Assembly (NCBI GenBank): GCA_031401035.1
Contig: JANNRA010000150.1
Location: 1-64,000, forward strand
DNA: 64,000 bases
Reading direction: 5' to 3'
From: JANNRA01 sp031401035
GTDB taxonomy: Bacteria > Desulfobacterota > Binatia > HRBIN30 > CADEER01
Under the pieces are notes generated by a model. It was not told where the DNA came from. It did no database searches and saw nothing but the letters and a program-made list of their open reading frames with translations. Made by a program: the position numbers and the translations under genes. Of the stretch, positions 19,171-27,355 are shown one piece after another (the first letter of the stretch is position 1; each line of letters starts with the position of its first letter).

Positions 19171-19676
19171 GCGATCTTCTTCTTGGCCAGCACCACCGCG
19201 CCGATCACCGCCGCGAGCATGAGCAGGCCGGTGATCTCGAACGGCAGCAGGTAGGTGGTGAAGAGACTGATGCCGACCGACTCGATCGACCCGAAGCCGG
19301 CGGGCGCTGCGGCGGCCATGCCGGGGCCGGGCAGGAGCGCCCCGCCCCGCGCGATGAAGGACGCCAGGGCGAGCAGGAACAGCGACGCCGTGAAGACCGT
19401 CGCCACCCGCCAACCGAGGCGGCGGCGCTGCGGTTCGTCGTCGCCGATGTTGAGCAGCATGATGACGAACAGGAACACCACCATGATCGCGCCGGCGTAG
19501 ACGATGATCTGCAGCGCGGCGACGAAGCTGGCATCGAGGAAGACGAAGAACACCGCCAGCTGGAACAGCGTCGCCACCAGGCACATGGCGCTGCGCACCG
19601 GGTGCCGGCTGAGAACGACGCCGAGCGCCGTGACGATCAACAGGGCGGCGAGCGGGACGAAGAGCCAGATGGGCAT
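19167..19676 (-). CDS. nuoJ: NADH-quinone oxidoreductase subunit J
   Basis: The 169-aa membrane subunit starts MPIWLFVPLAALLIVTALGV and has HPVRSAMCLVATLFQLAVFFVFLDASFVAALQIIVYAGAI, the usual NuoJ core with the pi-bulge helix. It is followed by VVFLFVIMLLNIG. Five transmembrane helices are visible, ending in KKKIA. It lies six bases after nuoH and overlaps nuoK. It is part of the proton-pumping arm. Confidence 0.95.
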   Translation of the reverse strand: MPIWLFVPLAALLIVTALGVVLSRHPVRSAMCLVATLFQLAVFFVFLDASFVAALQIIVYAGAIMVVFLFVIMLLNIGDDEPQRRRLGWRVATVFTASLFLLALASFIARGGALLPGPGMAAAAPAGFGSIESVGISLFTTYLLPFEITGLLMLAAVIGAVVLAKKKIA

Positions 19677-19681
19677 GGCGT

Positions 19682-20782
19682 TCAGTGGGACCCGAAGAGC
19701 AGGATGATCAGCGCCGTGACCATGACGTTGAGAAAGCCGAGCGGCAGCAGCCCGATCCAGCCGAGGCGCATGAGCTGGTCATAGCGGAAGCGCGGCAGCG
19801 TCCAGCGCAGCATGATCTGGAACCAGCACAGCGCCAGCGACTTGACGGCGTAGGCCAGCATCCCGAGCAGCGTCACCACCAGCGAGGGCAGAGCGATGAT
19901 GGTCTCGCCGAAGTGGAACCCGTCGCGCTCGAGGAAGGGCACCTGCCAGCCGCCGAAGAACAGCACCGTGCCGAGCGAGGCGACGATGACCACCTCGATG
20001 AAGTCGGTCATGAAGAACATCAGGTGCTTCATGCCCGAGTATTCGGTGAAGTAGCCGCAGATCAGCTCCGACTCGCTCTCCGGCAGGTCGAACGGCACGC
20101 GCTTGCTCTCGGCGATGCCGGCGCAGAGGAAGATGAGGAAGGCGAGCGGCTGGTAGAAGATGCCCCAGTTGGGCAGGAACCCGAAGATCGTGCCGCCCTG
20201 GGCGCGGACCATGGCCTGCAGGTCGAGGGTGCCGTAGGTCATGATCATCGCCACCAGGGCCAGGCCCATGGCGAGTTCGTACGAGATCATCTGCGCCGAG
20301 CCGCGGATGCCGCCGAGCAGCGACCAGCGGTTGTTCGACGCCCAGCCGCCGAGCACGACGCCGTAGACACCGAGCGACACCATCGCCAGGACGTAGAGAA
20401 TGCCGATGTCGAGCGGCGCGACCTGCAGGTTGATCTCGCGTCCGCCGACGAACAGCACGTCGCCGAACGGAATCACCGCGAAGGTCACCAGGGCCGGGAA
20501 CACCGCCAGACACGGCGCCAGCGTGTGCAGCAGTCGGTCGGCGCCGCGCGGGATGATGTCCTCTTTGGTGAGGAACTTCAGCGGGTCGGCCATCAAGGTG
20601 TTGACCAGGCCGGCGCCGGCGAAGCCGAAGATGGCGGCGCGGTTGGCGCCGATGCGGTCGTGGATGAGGGCGCTGCCCTTGCGCTCGACCCAGCCGAGCA
20701 GGCCGGCGAGTTGCAGGGCGTTCAGGGTCACGGCGAGCGCGAGGATTGCCGAAATGCCGAGATCGATGAGCAGCGATTCCAT
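19682..20782 (-). CDS. nuoH: NADH-quinone oxidoreductase subunit H
   Basis: The 366-aa subunit connects the peripheral and membrane arms and contributes to the quinone site. Diagnostic motifs are GWVERKGSALIHDRIGANRA at the N-terminus, FLTKEDIIPRGADRLLH, ALGVYGVVLGGWASNNRW-like sequence and DLPESESELICGYFTEYSG (acidic quinone-channel loop). LPRFRYDQLMRLGW is in the C-terminal helix. It begins 42 bases after the nuoE stop. nuoF, nuoG (upstream) and nuoI (downstream) are missing from the usual order. Confidence 0.96.
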   Translation of the reverse strand: MESLLIDLGISAILALAVTLNALQLAGLLGWVERKGSALIHDRIGANRAAIFGFAGAGLVNTLMADPLKFLTKEDIIPRGADRLLHTLAPCLAVFPALVTFAVIPFGDVLFVGGREINLQVAPLDIGILYVLAMVSLGVYGVVLGGWASNNRWSLLGGIRGSAQMISYELAMGLALVAMIMTYGTLDLQAMVRAQGGTIFGFLPNWGIFYQPLAFLIFLCAGIAESKRVPFDLPESESELICGYFTEYSGMKHLMFFMTDFIEVVIVASLGTVLFFGGWQVPFLERDGFHFGETIIALPSLVVTLLGMLAYAVKSLALCWFQIMLRWTLPRFRYDQLMRLGWIGLLPLGFLNVMVTALIILLFGSH

Positions 20783-20824
20783 GTGCGAACGACTCTGCCT
20801 GCTAGCAACCGACGCGAGCGCGGT

Positions 20825-21304
20825 CTAACCCCGCGCCAGGCGGTCGACGATTTCGAGCGTGCGCTCGGGGGTGAGATCCTCCCAGTAGTCGTCGTTGACC
20901 TGCATCATGGGCGCGGTGCCGCACGAGCCGAGGCACTCGGCCTCGCTGAGAGAGAAGATGCCGTCGGCCGTCGTCTCGCCGACGCCGATACCGAGGCGGC
21001 TGCGCAGGCAGGTGACGATGTCCTCGGCGCCGCGCAGCGCACACGACAGGTTGGTACAGACCTGCACATGGTGCCGGCCCATCGGCCGCTTGTAGTACAT
21101 GGTGTAAAACGAGGCGACCGAGGCGACGAAGGCGGGCGGCAGCTCGAGCAGGTCGGCGACGTAGAGCATCACCTCGGGACTCAGCCAGCCGAACTCCTCC
21201 TGCGCCAGCCACAGCGTCGGCATGATCGCCGCCCGCGTGATCGGGTAGCGGGTCAGGTAGGTCTCGAACTTCGCCTGCGCGGCGGGGGAGAAGGCGACGG
21301 TCAT
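20825..21304 (-). CDS. nuoE: NADH-quinone oxidoreductase subunit E
   Basis: This 159-aa thioredoxin-like protein binds the N1a [2Fe-2S] cluster. The ligands are Cys residues in VCTNLSCALRG and ECLGSCGTAP. The N-terminal part (YPITRAAIMPTLWLAQEEFGWLS) has the family helices. Another in-frame ATG at 21325 would overlap nuoD by about 20 bases; 21304 starts one base after the nuoD stop and is preferred. NuoE usually pairs with NuoF, which is not present here. Confidence 0.94.
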   Translation of the reverse strand: MTVAFSPAAQAKFETYLTRYPITRAAIMPTLWLAQEEFGWLSPEVMLYVADLLELPPAFVASVASFYTMYYKRPMGRHHVQVCTNLSCALRGAEDIVTCLRSRLGIGVGETTADGIFSLSEAECLGSCGTAPMMQVNDDYWEDLTPERTLEIVDRLARG

Positions 21305-21305
21305 C

Positions 21306-22520
21306 TCAGCGATCGCACTCGCCACCGATCATGTTGACCATGCCGAAGGTGGTGATGATGTCGGCGACCATGTGGCCCTTGAGCATGTCGCCCAGGGCGC
21401 CCATGGCGAAAAAACACGGTGGGCGCACGCGACACCGATACGGGCGGCCGCTGCCGTCGCTGACGATGTAGAAGCCGACCTCGCCGTTGCCGCCCTCGAC
21501 CGCCTGATACACCTCGCCGGCGGGCACCTTCGCCCCCTCCATGATCAGCTTGAAGTGGTGCATCAGGCCTTCGATCGAGTTGTAGACCTTGTGCTTCTCG
21601 GGCAGCACGTAGCGCGGGTCGTCGAGGCGGATCGGGCCGTCGGGAATCTCGCGCAGGCCCTGCTCGACGATGCGCATGCTCTGCTCGATCTCGCTGACGC
21701 GCACCAGGAAGCGGTCGTAGTTGTCGCCGGCGGCGCCGACCGGCACCTCGAAGTCGAAGCGCTCGTAGCCCGAATACGGATGCGCCCGGCGCACGTCGTA
21801 GGGTACGCCGGCGGCGCGCAGCAACGGGCCGGTGATGCCGAAGCTGATCGCGTCGTCCGCCGAGATAGCGCCGACGCCGACCATGCGATCGTAGAAGATG
21901 CGGTTGCGCGTCAGCAGCTTGTCGCAGTCGCTCAACACGCCGCGCAGGTTGACGAACGCCGCCGCGACGCGGGCGTTGATGTCGCGCGGCAGGTCGCGGG
22001 TGACGCCGCCGATGCGCGTGTACGAGATCGTCAGCCGCGCCCCGGTCACCGCTTCAATGATGTCCCAGAGGAACTCGCGCGACTCGTTGGTCAGGAACCC
22101 CACCGTCTGCGCGCCGGCCTCCGCCGCGCCCATGCCCAGACACGTGAGGTGGTCGCAGATACGCGAGATCTCGCTCATGATGACGCGGATGTACTGGCAG
22201 CGCTCCGGCACTTCGACGCCGCACAGCCGTTCGACGCCGAGGATGAAGCCGACGTTGTTGATGATCGGCGAGACGTAGTTGAGGCGATCGGTGTAGGGGA
22301 TCGCCTGCGTCCAGGTCCCCTGCTCGATCATCTTCTCGAAGCCGCGGTGCAGGTAGCCGACCTCGGTATCGCAGGCCAGGATCACCTCGCCGTCGAGCCG
22401 CAGGTTGAGCTTGATCGTCCCGTGCGTCGCCGGATGGGCCGGGCCCATCTGGATGTCCATGACCTCCTCGGACGGGTCGACCTCGATCGAGAAGCGCTGG
22501 TCTGTCACCTGCAGGGCCAT
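21306..22520 (-). CDS. nuoD: NADH-quinone oxidoreductase subunit D (49 kDa)
   Basis: The 404-aa protein has the N-terminal MDIQMGPAHPATHGTIKL (His and Thr near the quinone site) and CDTEVGYLHRGFEKMIE. The C-terminal MGALGDMLKGHMVADIITTF, with the Asp near the old NiFe site, is followed by MIGGECDR. ATG 22520 overlaps the nuoC stop as TGATG. It forms the quinone pocket with NuoB, which is not encoded in this window. Length is typical. Confidence 0.97.
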   Translation of the reverse strand: MALQVTDQRFSIEVDPSEEVMDIQMGPAHPATHGTIKLNLRLDGEVILACDTEVGYLHRGFEKMIEQGTWTQAIPYTDRLNYVSPIINNVGFILGVERLCGVEVPERCQYIRVIMSEISRICDHLTCLGMGAAEAGAQTVGFLTNESREFLWDIIEAVTGARLTISYTRIGGVTRDLPRDINARVAAAFVNLRGVLSDCDKLLTRNRIFYDRMVGVGAISADDAISFGITGPLLRAAGVPYDVRRAHPYSGYERFDFEVPVGAAGDNYDRFLVRVSEIEQSMRIVEQGLREIPDGPIRLDDPRYVLPEKHKVYNSIEGLMHHFKLIMEGAKVPAGEVYQAVEGGNGEVGFYIVSDGSGRPYRCRVRPPCFFAMGALGDMLKGHMVADIITTFGMVNMIGGECDR

Positions 22521-23053
22521 CAGAACCTCCACCCCGTCTCGATCGGGTCGCGCTCGGGCACCAGCGGCTGGCGCTTGTCGACCGGGTAGTCCTTGCGCAG
22601 CGGATGGCCGATGAACTCCTCGTACATCAGGATGCGGCGCGGGTCCGGATGGCCGACGAAGCGGATGCCGAGCATGTCCCAGCATTCCCGCTCGAGCCAG
22701 TTGGCGCTCTTCCACAGCGGCGTCAGCGAGTGCGCCCAGGCATCCTCCTCGCCCACCCGCACCTTCACGCGCAGCCGGTGGCCGTGCGTCAGGGAGTTGA
22801 GATGGTAGACGACCTCGAAGCGCGGCAGCTTGCCGAAGTAGTCGACGGCGGTGAGGTCGGCCAGGGCGTTGAAGGCCAGCTCCGGTTGGTCGCGCAACAG
22901 CGCGCAGACCGCCGGCGCGTCGTCGCGACGCAGGACGATCGACGCCTCGTCGAAGGCGATCAGGCTGTCGCTCACCGACTCTCCGGCCGCCGCGCGCACC
23001 GCTTCGACCAGCGCTTCCGGACTCAGTCCCACTTCAACGCGCCCTTCTTCCAC
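22520..23053 (-). CDS. nuoC: NADH-quinone oxidoreductase subunit C (30 kDa)
   Basis: The 177-aa protein carries LADLTAVDYFGKLPRFEVVYHL, LTPLWKSANWLERECWDMLG and GIRFVGHPDPRRILMYEEF, then GHPLRKDYPVDKRQP, which is the family signature region. It is a separate subunit rather than a NuoCD fusion. Its start overlaps the end of nuoA by 31 bases. In most operons nuoB lies between nuoA and nuoC, so their overlap here shows that nuoB has been lost from this position or moved elsewhere. Confidence 0.96.
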   Translation of the reverse strand: MEEGRVEVGLSPEALVEAVRAAAGESVSDSLIAFDEASIVLRRDDAPAVCALLRDQPELAFNALADLTAVDYFGKLPRFEVVYHLNSLTHGHRLRVKVRVGEEDAWAHSLTPLWKSANWLERECWDMLGIRFVGHPDPRRILMYEEFIGHPLRKDYPVDKRQPLVPERDPIETGWRF

Positions 23054-23379
23054 TCATAGAGGAGGCCGATCACGGCGAGGAACAGGAACACGCTCATCGC
23101 CGCGAAGCCCTGCCAGCCGAGTTCACGGAAGACCACCGCGTAGGGGTACATGAACACCACCTCGACGTCGAAGACGATGAAGAGGATGGCGGTCAGGTAG
23201 AACTTGACCGAAAAGCGCCCCCAGGCGGGCCCACTCGGCTCGTTGCCGCACTCGAAGATCTCGAGTTTGGTGTCGGTGCGGTTGCGCGGACTGAGGAAGC
23301 GGTTGGCGTTGACCATGACCGTGACCACGATCAGCGCCAGCGCGAAGGTGATCAGGACCGGAATGTATTGAGCCAGCAT
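23023..23379 (-). CDS. nuoA: NADH-quinone oxidoreductase subunit A
   Basis: The 118-aa membrane protein starts MLAQYIPVLITFALALIVV. It has the conserved FECGNEPSGPAWGRFSVKFY loop (family ECG motif and RF.v.fY), then ILFIVFDVEVVFMYPYAV (acidic helix) and a final helix before LYEWKKGALKWD. It is the first gene of the nuo operon, with a sigma-70-like promoter about 55-80 bases upstream. The 31-base overlap with nuoC is unusual for this pair. Confidence 0.95.
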   Translation of the reverse strand: MLAQYIPVLITFALALIVVTVMVNANRFLSPRNRTDTKLEIFECGNEPSGPAWGRFSVKFYLTAILFIVFDVEVVFMYPYAVVFRELGWQGFAAMSVFLFLAVIGLLYEWKKGALKWD

Positions 23380-23433
23380 CGCGGTTCGTCGGGGTCTGGA
23401 GCGGTCTCGGCGGGCGGGTCCGCCCAACGCGAC

Positions 23434-23462
23434 GGCTTATGCAAAGGGATATGGACTGTCAA
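23434..23462 (-). promoter_or_regulatory. Candidate sigma-70 promoter for the nuo operon
   Basis: On the minus strand TTGACA (complement of 23457-23462) is a perfect -35. A -10 can be read as TAAGCC with a 17-base spacer or CATAAG (23436-23441) with 15 bases. The position upstream of nuoA and the AT-rich stretch in an otherwise GC-rich region support it; the weak -10 lowers confidence. Confidence 0.45.
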
Positions 23463-23511
23463 CTAGACTACTTTTGACCCCTCGCCCAGCGGCCTGCTAG
23501 TGGCGGCGGGC

Positions 23512-24594
23512 ATGAACGGCGTCGAGCCGGCCGTCGCGGCGCGCGTCGGCGAGTTGGTCCGCCCGCGCTTCGGCGCCGCGACGGCCGTCGAGCGTCTCGT
23601 GCCGCTGGCCGGCGACGCGTCGACCCGCCGCTACGCACGCGCCTGGCTGCGCGGCGCCGGCGCGCCGGCGACGACGGTGGCGATGCTGCTCGCCGACCGC
23701 GGCATCGCCATGTCGTCCGACGAGCTGGCGGTCTTCGCCGCGCCCCTGCGCGAACTGCCGTACGTCAACGTGCACCGCTTTCTCGACGACCTCGGTGTCG
23801 CCATCCCGGCGCTCTACGTCGATGCCGCCGACGAGGGCCTGCTGCTGCTCGAGGACATCGGCGACACGCCGCTCTGGGACGCGGTGCAGAACCGACCCGG
23901 CGAGGAGCAGGCGGCGCTGTTCGAAGGCGCCATCGACCAGCTGCTGACCATTCAGCTCGCCGGGACGGCGCGGCGCGACGCCGACTGCATCGCCTTCCAG
24001 CAGGCCTTCGACCGCGCCCTGTACGACTGGGAGTTCGAGCATTTCCTCGAGTACGGCCTGGTCGATCGGGTCGCGACGCTGCCGGCGAGCGAACTCGCCG
24101 AACTGCGCCAGCACTTCGGCCGCATCTCGGCGCGGCTCGACGCGCAGCCGCGCGTGCTGACGCACCGCGACTTCCACGCCTGGAACGTCTACGTCCAGGA
24201 CGGCCGCATCCGCGTCATCGACTTCCAGGACGCCCTGCTCGCCGCCGCGCCGTACGACCTGGCGACGCTGCTCGGCGACCGCGACACCCGCCAGGTCGTC
24301 AAGCCGGCCCTCGAGGAACGCCTGCTCGACCACTATCGACGCGGCTGGGCGGCGCGCGGCGGCGCCGCCTGGACGGCGACCGGCCTGTGGGACGTGTACG
24401 CCGACTGCGCTCTGCAGAAGGCTTTCAAGGTCGTCGGCCGCTTCCACTACCTCGATCGCGTCAAGGGCAAGCCCGGCTACCTACGCTACCTGCCGGGCAC
24501 CTGGGCGCAGATCGCCCGCCTGCTGGCGGCGCGCCCCGACCTCGAACCGGTACGGCGCATCCTCGCCCAGTACGCGCCGGAGCTGCGCGCGTGA
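23512..24594 (+). CDS. amgK: AmgK-like N-acetylmuramate/N-acetylglucosamine kinase
   Basis: This 360-aa protein is an aminoglycoside-phosphotransferase-fold kinase. Family markers are PLAGDASTRRYAR near the N-terminus, LLLEDIGDTPLWDAV (hinge), the Brenner-type catalytic loop VLTHRDFHAWNVYV and the metal-binding VIDFQDA. AmgK phosphorylates the anomeric C1 of MurNAc or GlcNAc. A MurU-type nucleotidyltransferase follows seven bases later, which makes the AmgK call much stronger. I chose ATG 23512 with an upstream GGCGGG; GTG 23500 is an alternative. The route bypasses the fosfomycin-sensitive steps of UDP-MurNAc synthesis; that role is from the Pseudomonas pathway, not shown here. Confidence 0.83.
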   Translation: MNGVEPAVAARVGELVRPRFGAATAVERLVPLAGDASTRRYARAWLRGAGAPATTVAMLLADRGIAMSSDELAVFAAPLRELPYVNVHRFLDDLGVAIPALYVDAADEGLLLLEDIGDTPLWDAVQNRPGEEQAALFEGAIDQLLTIQLAGTARRDADCIAFQQAFDRALYDWEFEHFLEYGLVDRVATLPASELAELRQHFGRISARLDAQPRVLTHRDFHAWNVYVQDGRIRVIDFQDALLAAAPYDLATLLGDRDTRQVVKPALEERLLDHYRRGWAARGGAAWTATGLWDVYADCALQKAFKVVGRFHYLDRVKGKPGYLRYLPGTWAQIARLLAARPDLEPVRRILAQYAPELRA

Positions 24595-24601
24595 GCGCCG
24601 C

Positions 24602-25336
24602 ATGAGGGCAATGATCCTCGCCGCCGGCTTCGGCAGCCGGCTGCGCCCGCTCACCGACCGCATCCCCAAGCCGCTGGTCACCGTCGGCGGCCATCCCCTC
24701 ATCGCCTATCCGCTGGCGCTGCTGCGCGCCGCCGGCATCCGCGAGGTGATCGTCAACCTGCACCACCGCGGCGACGCCATCCGCGCCACCCTCGGCGACG
24801 GCGCGGCGTACGGTATGACGGTCACGTACTCCGACGAGCCCGCCATCCTCGACACCGGCGGTGGCATCCGCCAGGCGCAGGGCTTTCTCGGCGGCGACCG
24901 ATTCCTGGTGCTCAACTCCGACTGCATCATGGACCTCGATCTGCGCGCCCTCATCGCCTGGCATGCGCACCGTCGCGCCCTCGCCACCATGGTGCTGCGC
25001 CCTGACCGCGAGGTGGCGCGCTACGGCGCCGTCGAGATCGACGCCGACCAGCGCATCCGCCGCTTTCTCGGCCAGCCGGCCGGCCTCGACGCGGCGCTGA
25101 CGCCGCTGATGTTCACCGGCGTACACGTCTTCGAGCCGGCGGTGTTCGACCATATGGCACAGGGACGGTTCGGCATCACCCGGCAGACCTACCCGGCCAT
25201 GCTGGCGGCCGGATGCGCGCTGTTCGGCTATGTCTTCGACGGCTACTGGCGCGTCCTCGACACCCACGCCGGCCTCGCCGAGGGGCGCCACGACCTCGCC
25301 ACGCGCGTCTGCATCAGACCGCAACATCAACCTTGA
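24602..25336 (+). CDS. murU: MurU-like N-acetylmuramate-1-phosphate uridylyltransferase
   Basis: The 244-aa enzyme has the nucleotidyltransferase signature MILAAGFGSRLRPLTDRIPKP and GHPLIAYPL. DTGGGIRQAQGFLG, LVLNSDCIMDLDL (metal Asp) and YWRVLDTHAGLAEG near the C-terminus match MurU. It converts MurNAc-1-P and UTP to UDP-MurNAc in the recycling pathway. The pairing with an AmgK-like kinase immediately upstream is the characteristic context. A glucose-1-phosphate thymidylyltransferase-like alternative is less likely because of this context and the short length. Confidence 0.85.
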   Translation: MRAMILAAGFGSRLRPLTDRIPKPLVTVGGHPLIAYPLALLRAAGIREVIVNLHHRGDAIRATLGDGAAYGMTVTYSDEPAILDTGGGIRQAQGFLGGDRFLVLNSDCIMDLDLRALIAWHAHRRALATMVLRPDREVARYGAVEIDADQRIRRFLGQPAGLDAALTPLMFTGVHVFEPAVFDHMAQGRFGITRQTYPAMLAAGCALFGYVFDGYWRVLDTHAGLAEGRHDLATRVCIRPQHQP

Positions 25337-25388
25337 CTTACTGCGTCATGGATCAGTAGCCTTCGAACAGTCGTTTGAATGAGGGTCG

Positions 25389-26738
25389 ATGGGAATCACC
25401 CTGGTCCAAAAAAGCGATCCGCGGGTTCGCAAGAAAAATCCCAAGATCGCCCTGGTGCTCGCCGGTGGCGCGATCACCGGCGGCGCCTTCAAGTTGGGCG
25501 GCCTCAAGGCCCTCGACGACTTCCTGGTCAACCGCAAGACCACCGAGTTCGATACCTACATCGGGCTCTCCGCCGGGGCGGTGCTGGCGGCACCGCTCGC
25601 CGCCGCCGTCAGCCCCGGCGAGATGATCAAAAGCCTGGAGGGCAAGTCGAGCGAGATCGACCTGTTCCGGGCCCGCGACTTTTACAGCGTCAACACCGCC
25701 GAGCTGCTGCAGCGGCCGCTGCAGTACGCCTTCGCGCTGGCGGCTTTCGTGCCCGGCTCGCTGGTCGACGTGCTGCGCAACACCCCGAAGCTGTCGAGCG
25801 ATCTGGCCACCGCCCTGCGCGAATTCGTCCGCCAGCCGTCGCCGAGCGCCCTGCCGCGGCTGCTGACACCGCTCGCCGAGGCGATCTTCACCCGCCGCGA
25901 CTTCCCCTCGCTGCTCGACCATCTGCCGAGCGGCTTCTTCGACAACGCCAGCATCGAACGCTTCGTCCGGCGCAACCTGCAGCAGGTCGGGCTGAGCAAC
26001 GACTTCCGCACGTTGTACCGGCGCACCAAGCGCGAGCTGTACATCAGCGCCATGAACCTCGACACCTCCGAGCGCGTCGTCTTCGGCCATGACGAGGACG
26101 CCTCGGTGACCATCTCCGAGGCCGTACAGGCATCGACCGCACTACCCGGGTTTTACAAGCCGGCGCGCATCAAGGGGGTCGACTACGTCGACGGCAGCGT
26201 GCGCCGCACCGCCAACCTCGATGTCGCCGTCGAGCACGGCGCCGACCTGATCATCTGCTACAACCCGTTCCGGCCGTTCTCGAACCGTGTCCGCCGGCGC
26301 TTCAACGCCGCCACCGGCCGCTACGACTACGACGGCACGCCGCTCGCCGAGAGCGGCGTCCTCAGCGTCCTCAACCAGGTCTTCCGCACCCTGCTGCACT
26401 CGCGCCTGCAGTACGGCCTGCGCGAGTACCGCGACGACCCGAACTTCCGCGGCGACATCATCGTCGTCGAGCCGCGCGAGACCGACGCCCACTTCTTCGA
26501 GCTCAACGCCCTCTCCTATTGGGAACGCCTGCGCGCCGCGCAGCTGGGCTACCGCTCGGTCAGCGAGTCGATCGAACGCCAGTACGACGTGGTGAAGTCG
26601 ATCCTCGGACGCTACGGCCTCACCATCACCCGCCGCGAGGTGCGCGAGAGCGTCGACCGCATGCGCGGCGAGGACGTCCGCGACGCCGCCGAGACCCTGG
26701 CGCGCGAGATCCCCACGCGGCGCCTGCGCGCCGCCTGA
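25389..26738 (+). CDS. Patatin-like phospholipase
   Basis: This 449-aa protein has the patatin oxyanion segment VLAGGAITGGAFKLGGLKAL, the Ser nucleophile in TYIGLSAGAVLAAP and the partner Asp in GVDYVDGSVRRTANL. A central insert and a long C-terminal extension (about residues 285-449) exceed the catalytic core. Such enzymes hydrolyse phospholipid acyl esters; a membrane-remodelling or virulence-like role cannot be told apart. It follows murU by 52 bases and ends at a bidirectional terminator. Confidence 0.85.
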   Translation: MGITLVQKSDPRVRKKNPKIALVLAGGAITGGAFKLGGLKALDDFLVNRKTTEFDTYIGLSAGAVLAAPLAAAVSPGEMIKSLEGKSSEIDLFRARDFYSVNTAELLQRPLQYAFALAAFVPGSLVDVLRNTPKLSSDLATALREFVRQPSPSALPRLLTPLAEAIFTRRDFPSLLDHLPSGFFDNASIERFVRRNLQQVGLSNDFRTLYRRTKRELYISAMNLDTSERVVFGHDEDASVTISEAVQASTALPGFYKPARIKGVDYVDGSVRRTANLDVAVEHGADLIICYNPFRPFSNRVRRRFNAATGRYDYDGTPLAESGVLSVLNQVFRTLLHSRLQYGLREYRDDPNFRGDIIVVEPRETDAHFFELNALSYWERLRAAQLGYRSVSESIERQYDVVKSILGRYGLTITRREVRESVDRMRGEDVRDAAETLAREIPTRRLRAA

Positions 26739-26772
26739 TCCGGGTTCCCGCGCGGGCCCAGAACGCGAAAAA

Positions 26773-26795
26773 GCCCTCCGGGGTTTCCGGAGGGC
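26773..26795. terminator. Bidirectional intrinsic terminator
   Basis: GCCCTCCGG (26773-26781) pairs perfectly with CCGGAGGGC (26787-26795) across a GGTTT loop. On the plus strand CTTTCC follows; on the minus strand the stem is followed by TTTTT. It therefore can end the patatin transcript and, with the better T-run, the transcript of the Lys/Ala-rich gene at 26889-26990. Confidence 0.8.
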
Positions 26796-26888
26796 CTTTC
26801 CGTTGGGCCCGAAGGCCCGTGCCTGTGCGAGAGGGAAAAAAGCTGGGCCGAATGAATGGCCTGGTTCGGTCGGTGTTACCGGACGGTG

Positions 26889-26990
26889 TTACTTCTTCTT
26901 CTTGGCGGTCGCCTTCTTCTTCGCAGGAGCCTTCTTCTTGGCCTTCGACGCCGCCTTCTTTGCAGGAGCCTTCTTCTTTGCTGCAGGCAT
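26889..26990 (-). CDS. Short Lys/Ala/Pro-rich basic protein (33 aa)
   Basis: The ATG at 26990 is preceded by GAGGAGGT eight bases upstream, one of the best ribosome binding sites in the window. The product has 16 lysines and consists of APAKK and AKKKA repeats, resembling the C-terminal tail of histone H1 or bacterial AlgP/HU-tail proteins. It has no hydrophobic core, so it is probably a disordered nucleic-acid-binding peptide. A promoter with good -10 and -35 elements lies about 100 bases upstream and a terminator follows. Together these make expression likely despite the length. Confidence 0.72.
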   Translation of the reverse strand: MPAAKKKAPAKKAASKAKKKAPAKKKATAKKKK

Positions 26991-27355
26991 GTGAACCTCC
27001 TCAACTGAGTTTAGGTTGGATTGCTGAGACTGTCTTGGCCCCTCTCATCACAGGCACTGTCCTCATCAGCCATCCACCACCCATCCAACGTGAGTATAGG
27101 AAAAGTCTGGCGCAGCCGTCAACAGTGGAAATGCCATTTTGGAAAGTTTTTTCTAAAGCCAAATCGGTAGAGCTGGCGAGGATAATCCCGGTCTTAGAAT
27201 GGTGTTGGGTCTGGACAGACCGGCCAGCGTAGCAGAGTGTTTTAGACACACACCACGACCCCATGTGGTACAAAACCCTTTGTGCCACAAGGGCTGGATG
27301 CGGGAGCTGCACTTTTGCCGCAGCGCGTCAAAGCCGTCGAGGTGGAGACGGCGCG
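26991..27355. other. AT-richer intergenic region with leader of the basic peptide gene
   Basis: The 365 bases are visibly AT-richer than their surroundings. They contain the promoter for the Lys/Ala-rich gene and a leader of about 95 bases. Within that leader a minus-strand frame beginning MGGGWLMRTVPV (about 27 residues) ends in TGA at 27003-27001, just inside the ribosome binding site. It could be a leader peptide or chance. No other gene is seen. Confidence 0.5.
27093..27122 (-). promoter_or_regulatory. Strong sigma-70 promoter for the basic peptide gene
   Basis: On the minus strand TTGACG (27117-27122) and TATACT (27093-27098) each match the consensus at five of six positions, with an 18-base spacer. 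Transcription would start near 27086, giving a leader of about 95 bases before the gene at 26990. Confidence 0.7.

Noticed and set aside
27001..27312. 103-codon minus-strand frame upstream of the Lys/Ala-rich gene as a real protein
   Set aside because: The promoter at 27093-27122 lies inside it and no family or ribosome binding site supports it; only a short leader peptide is possible.
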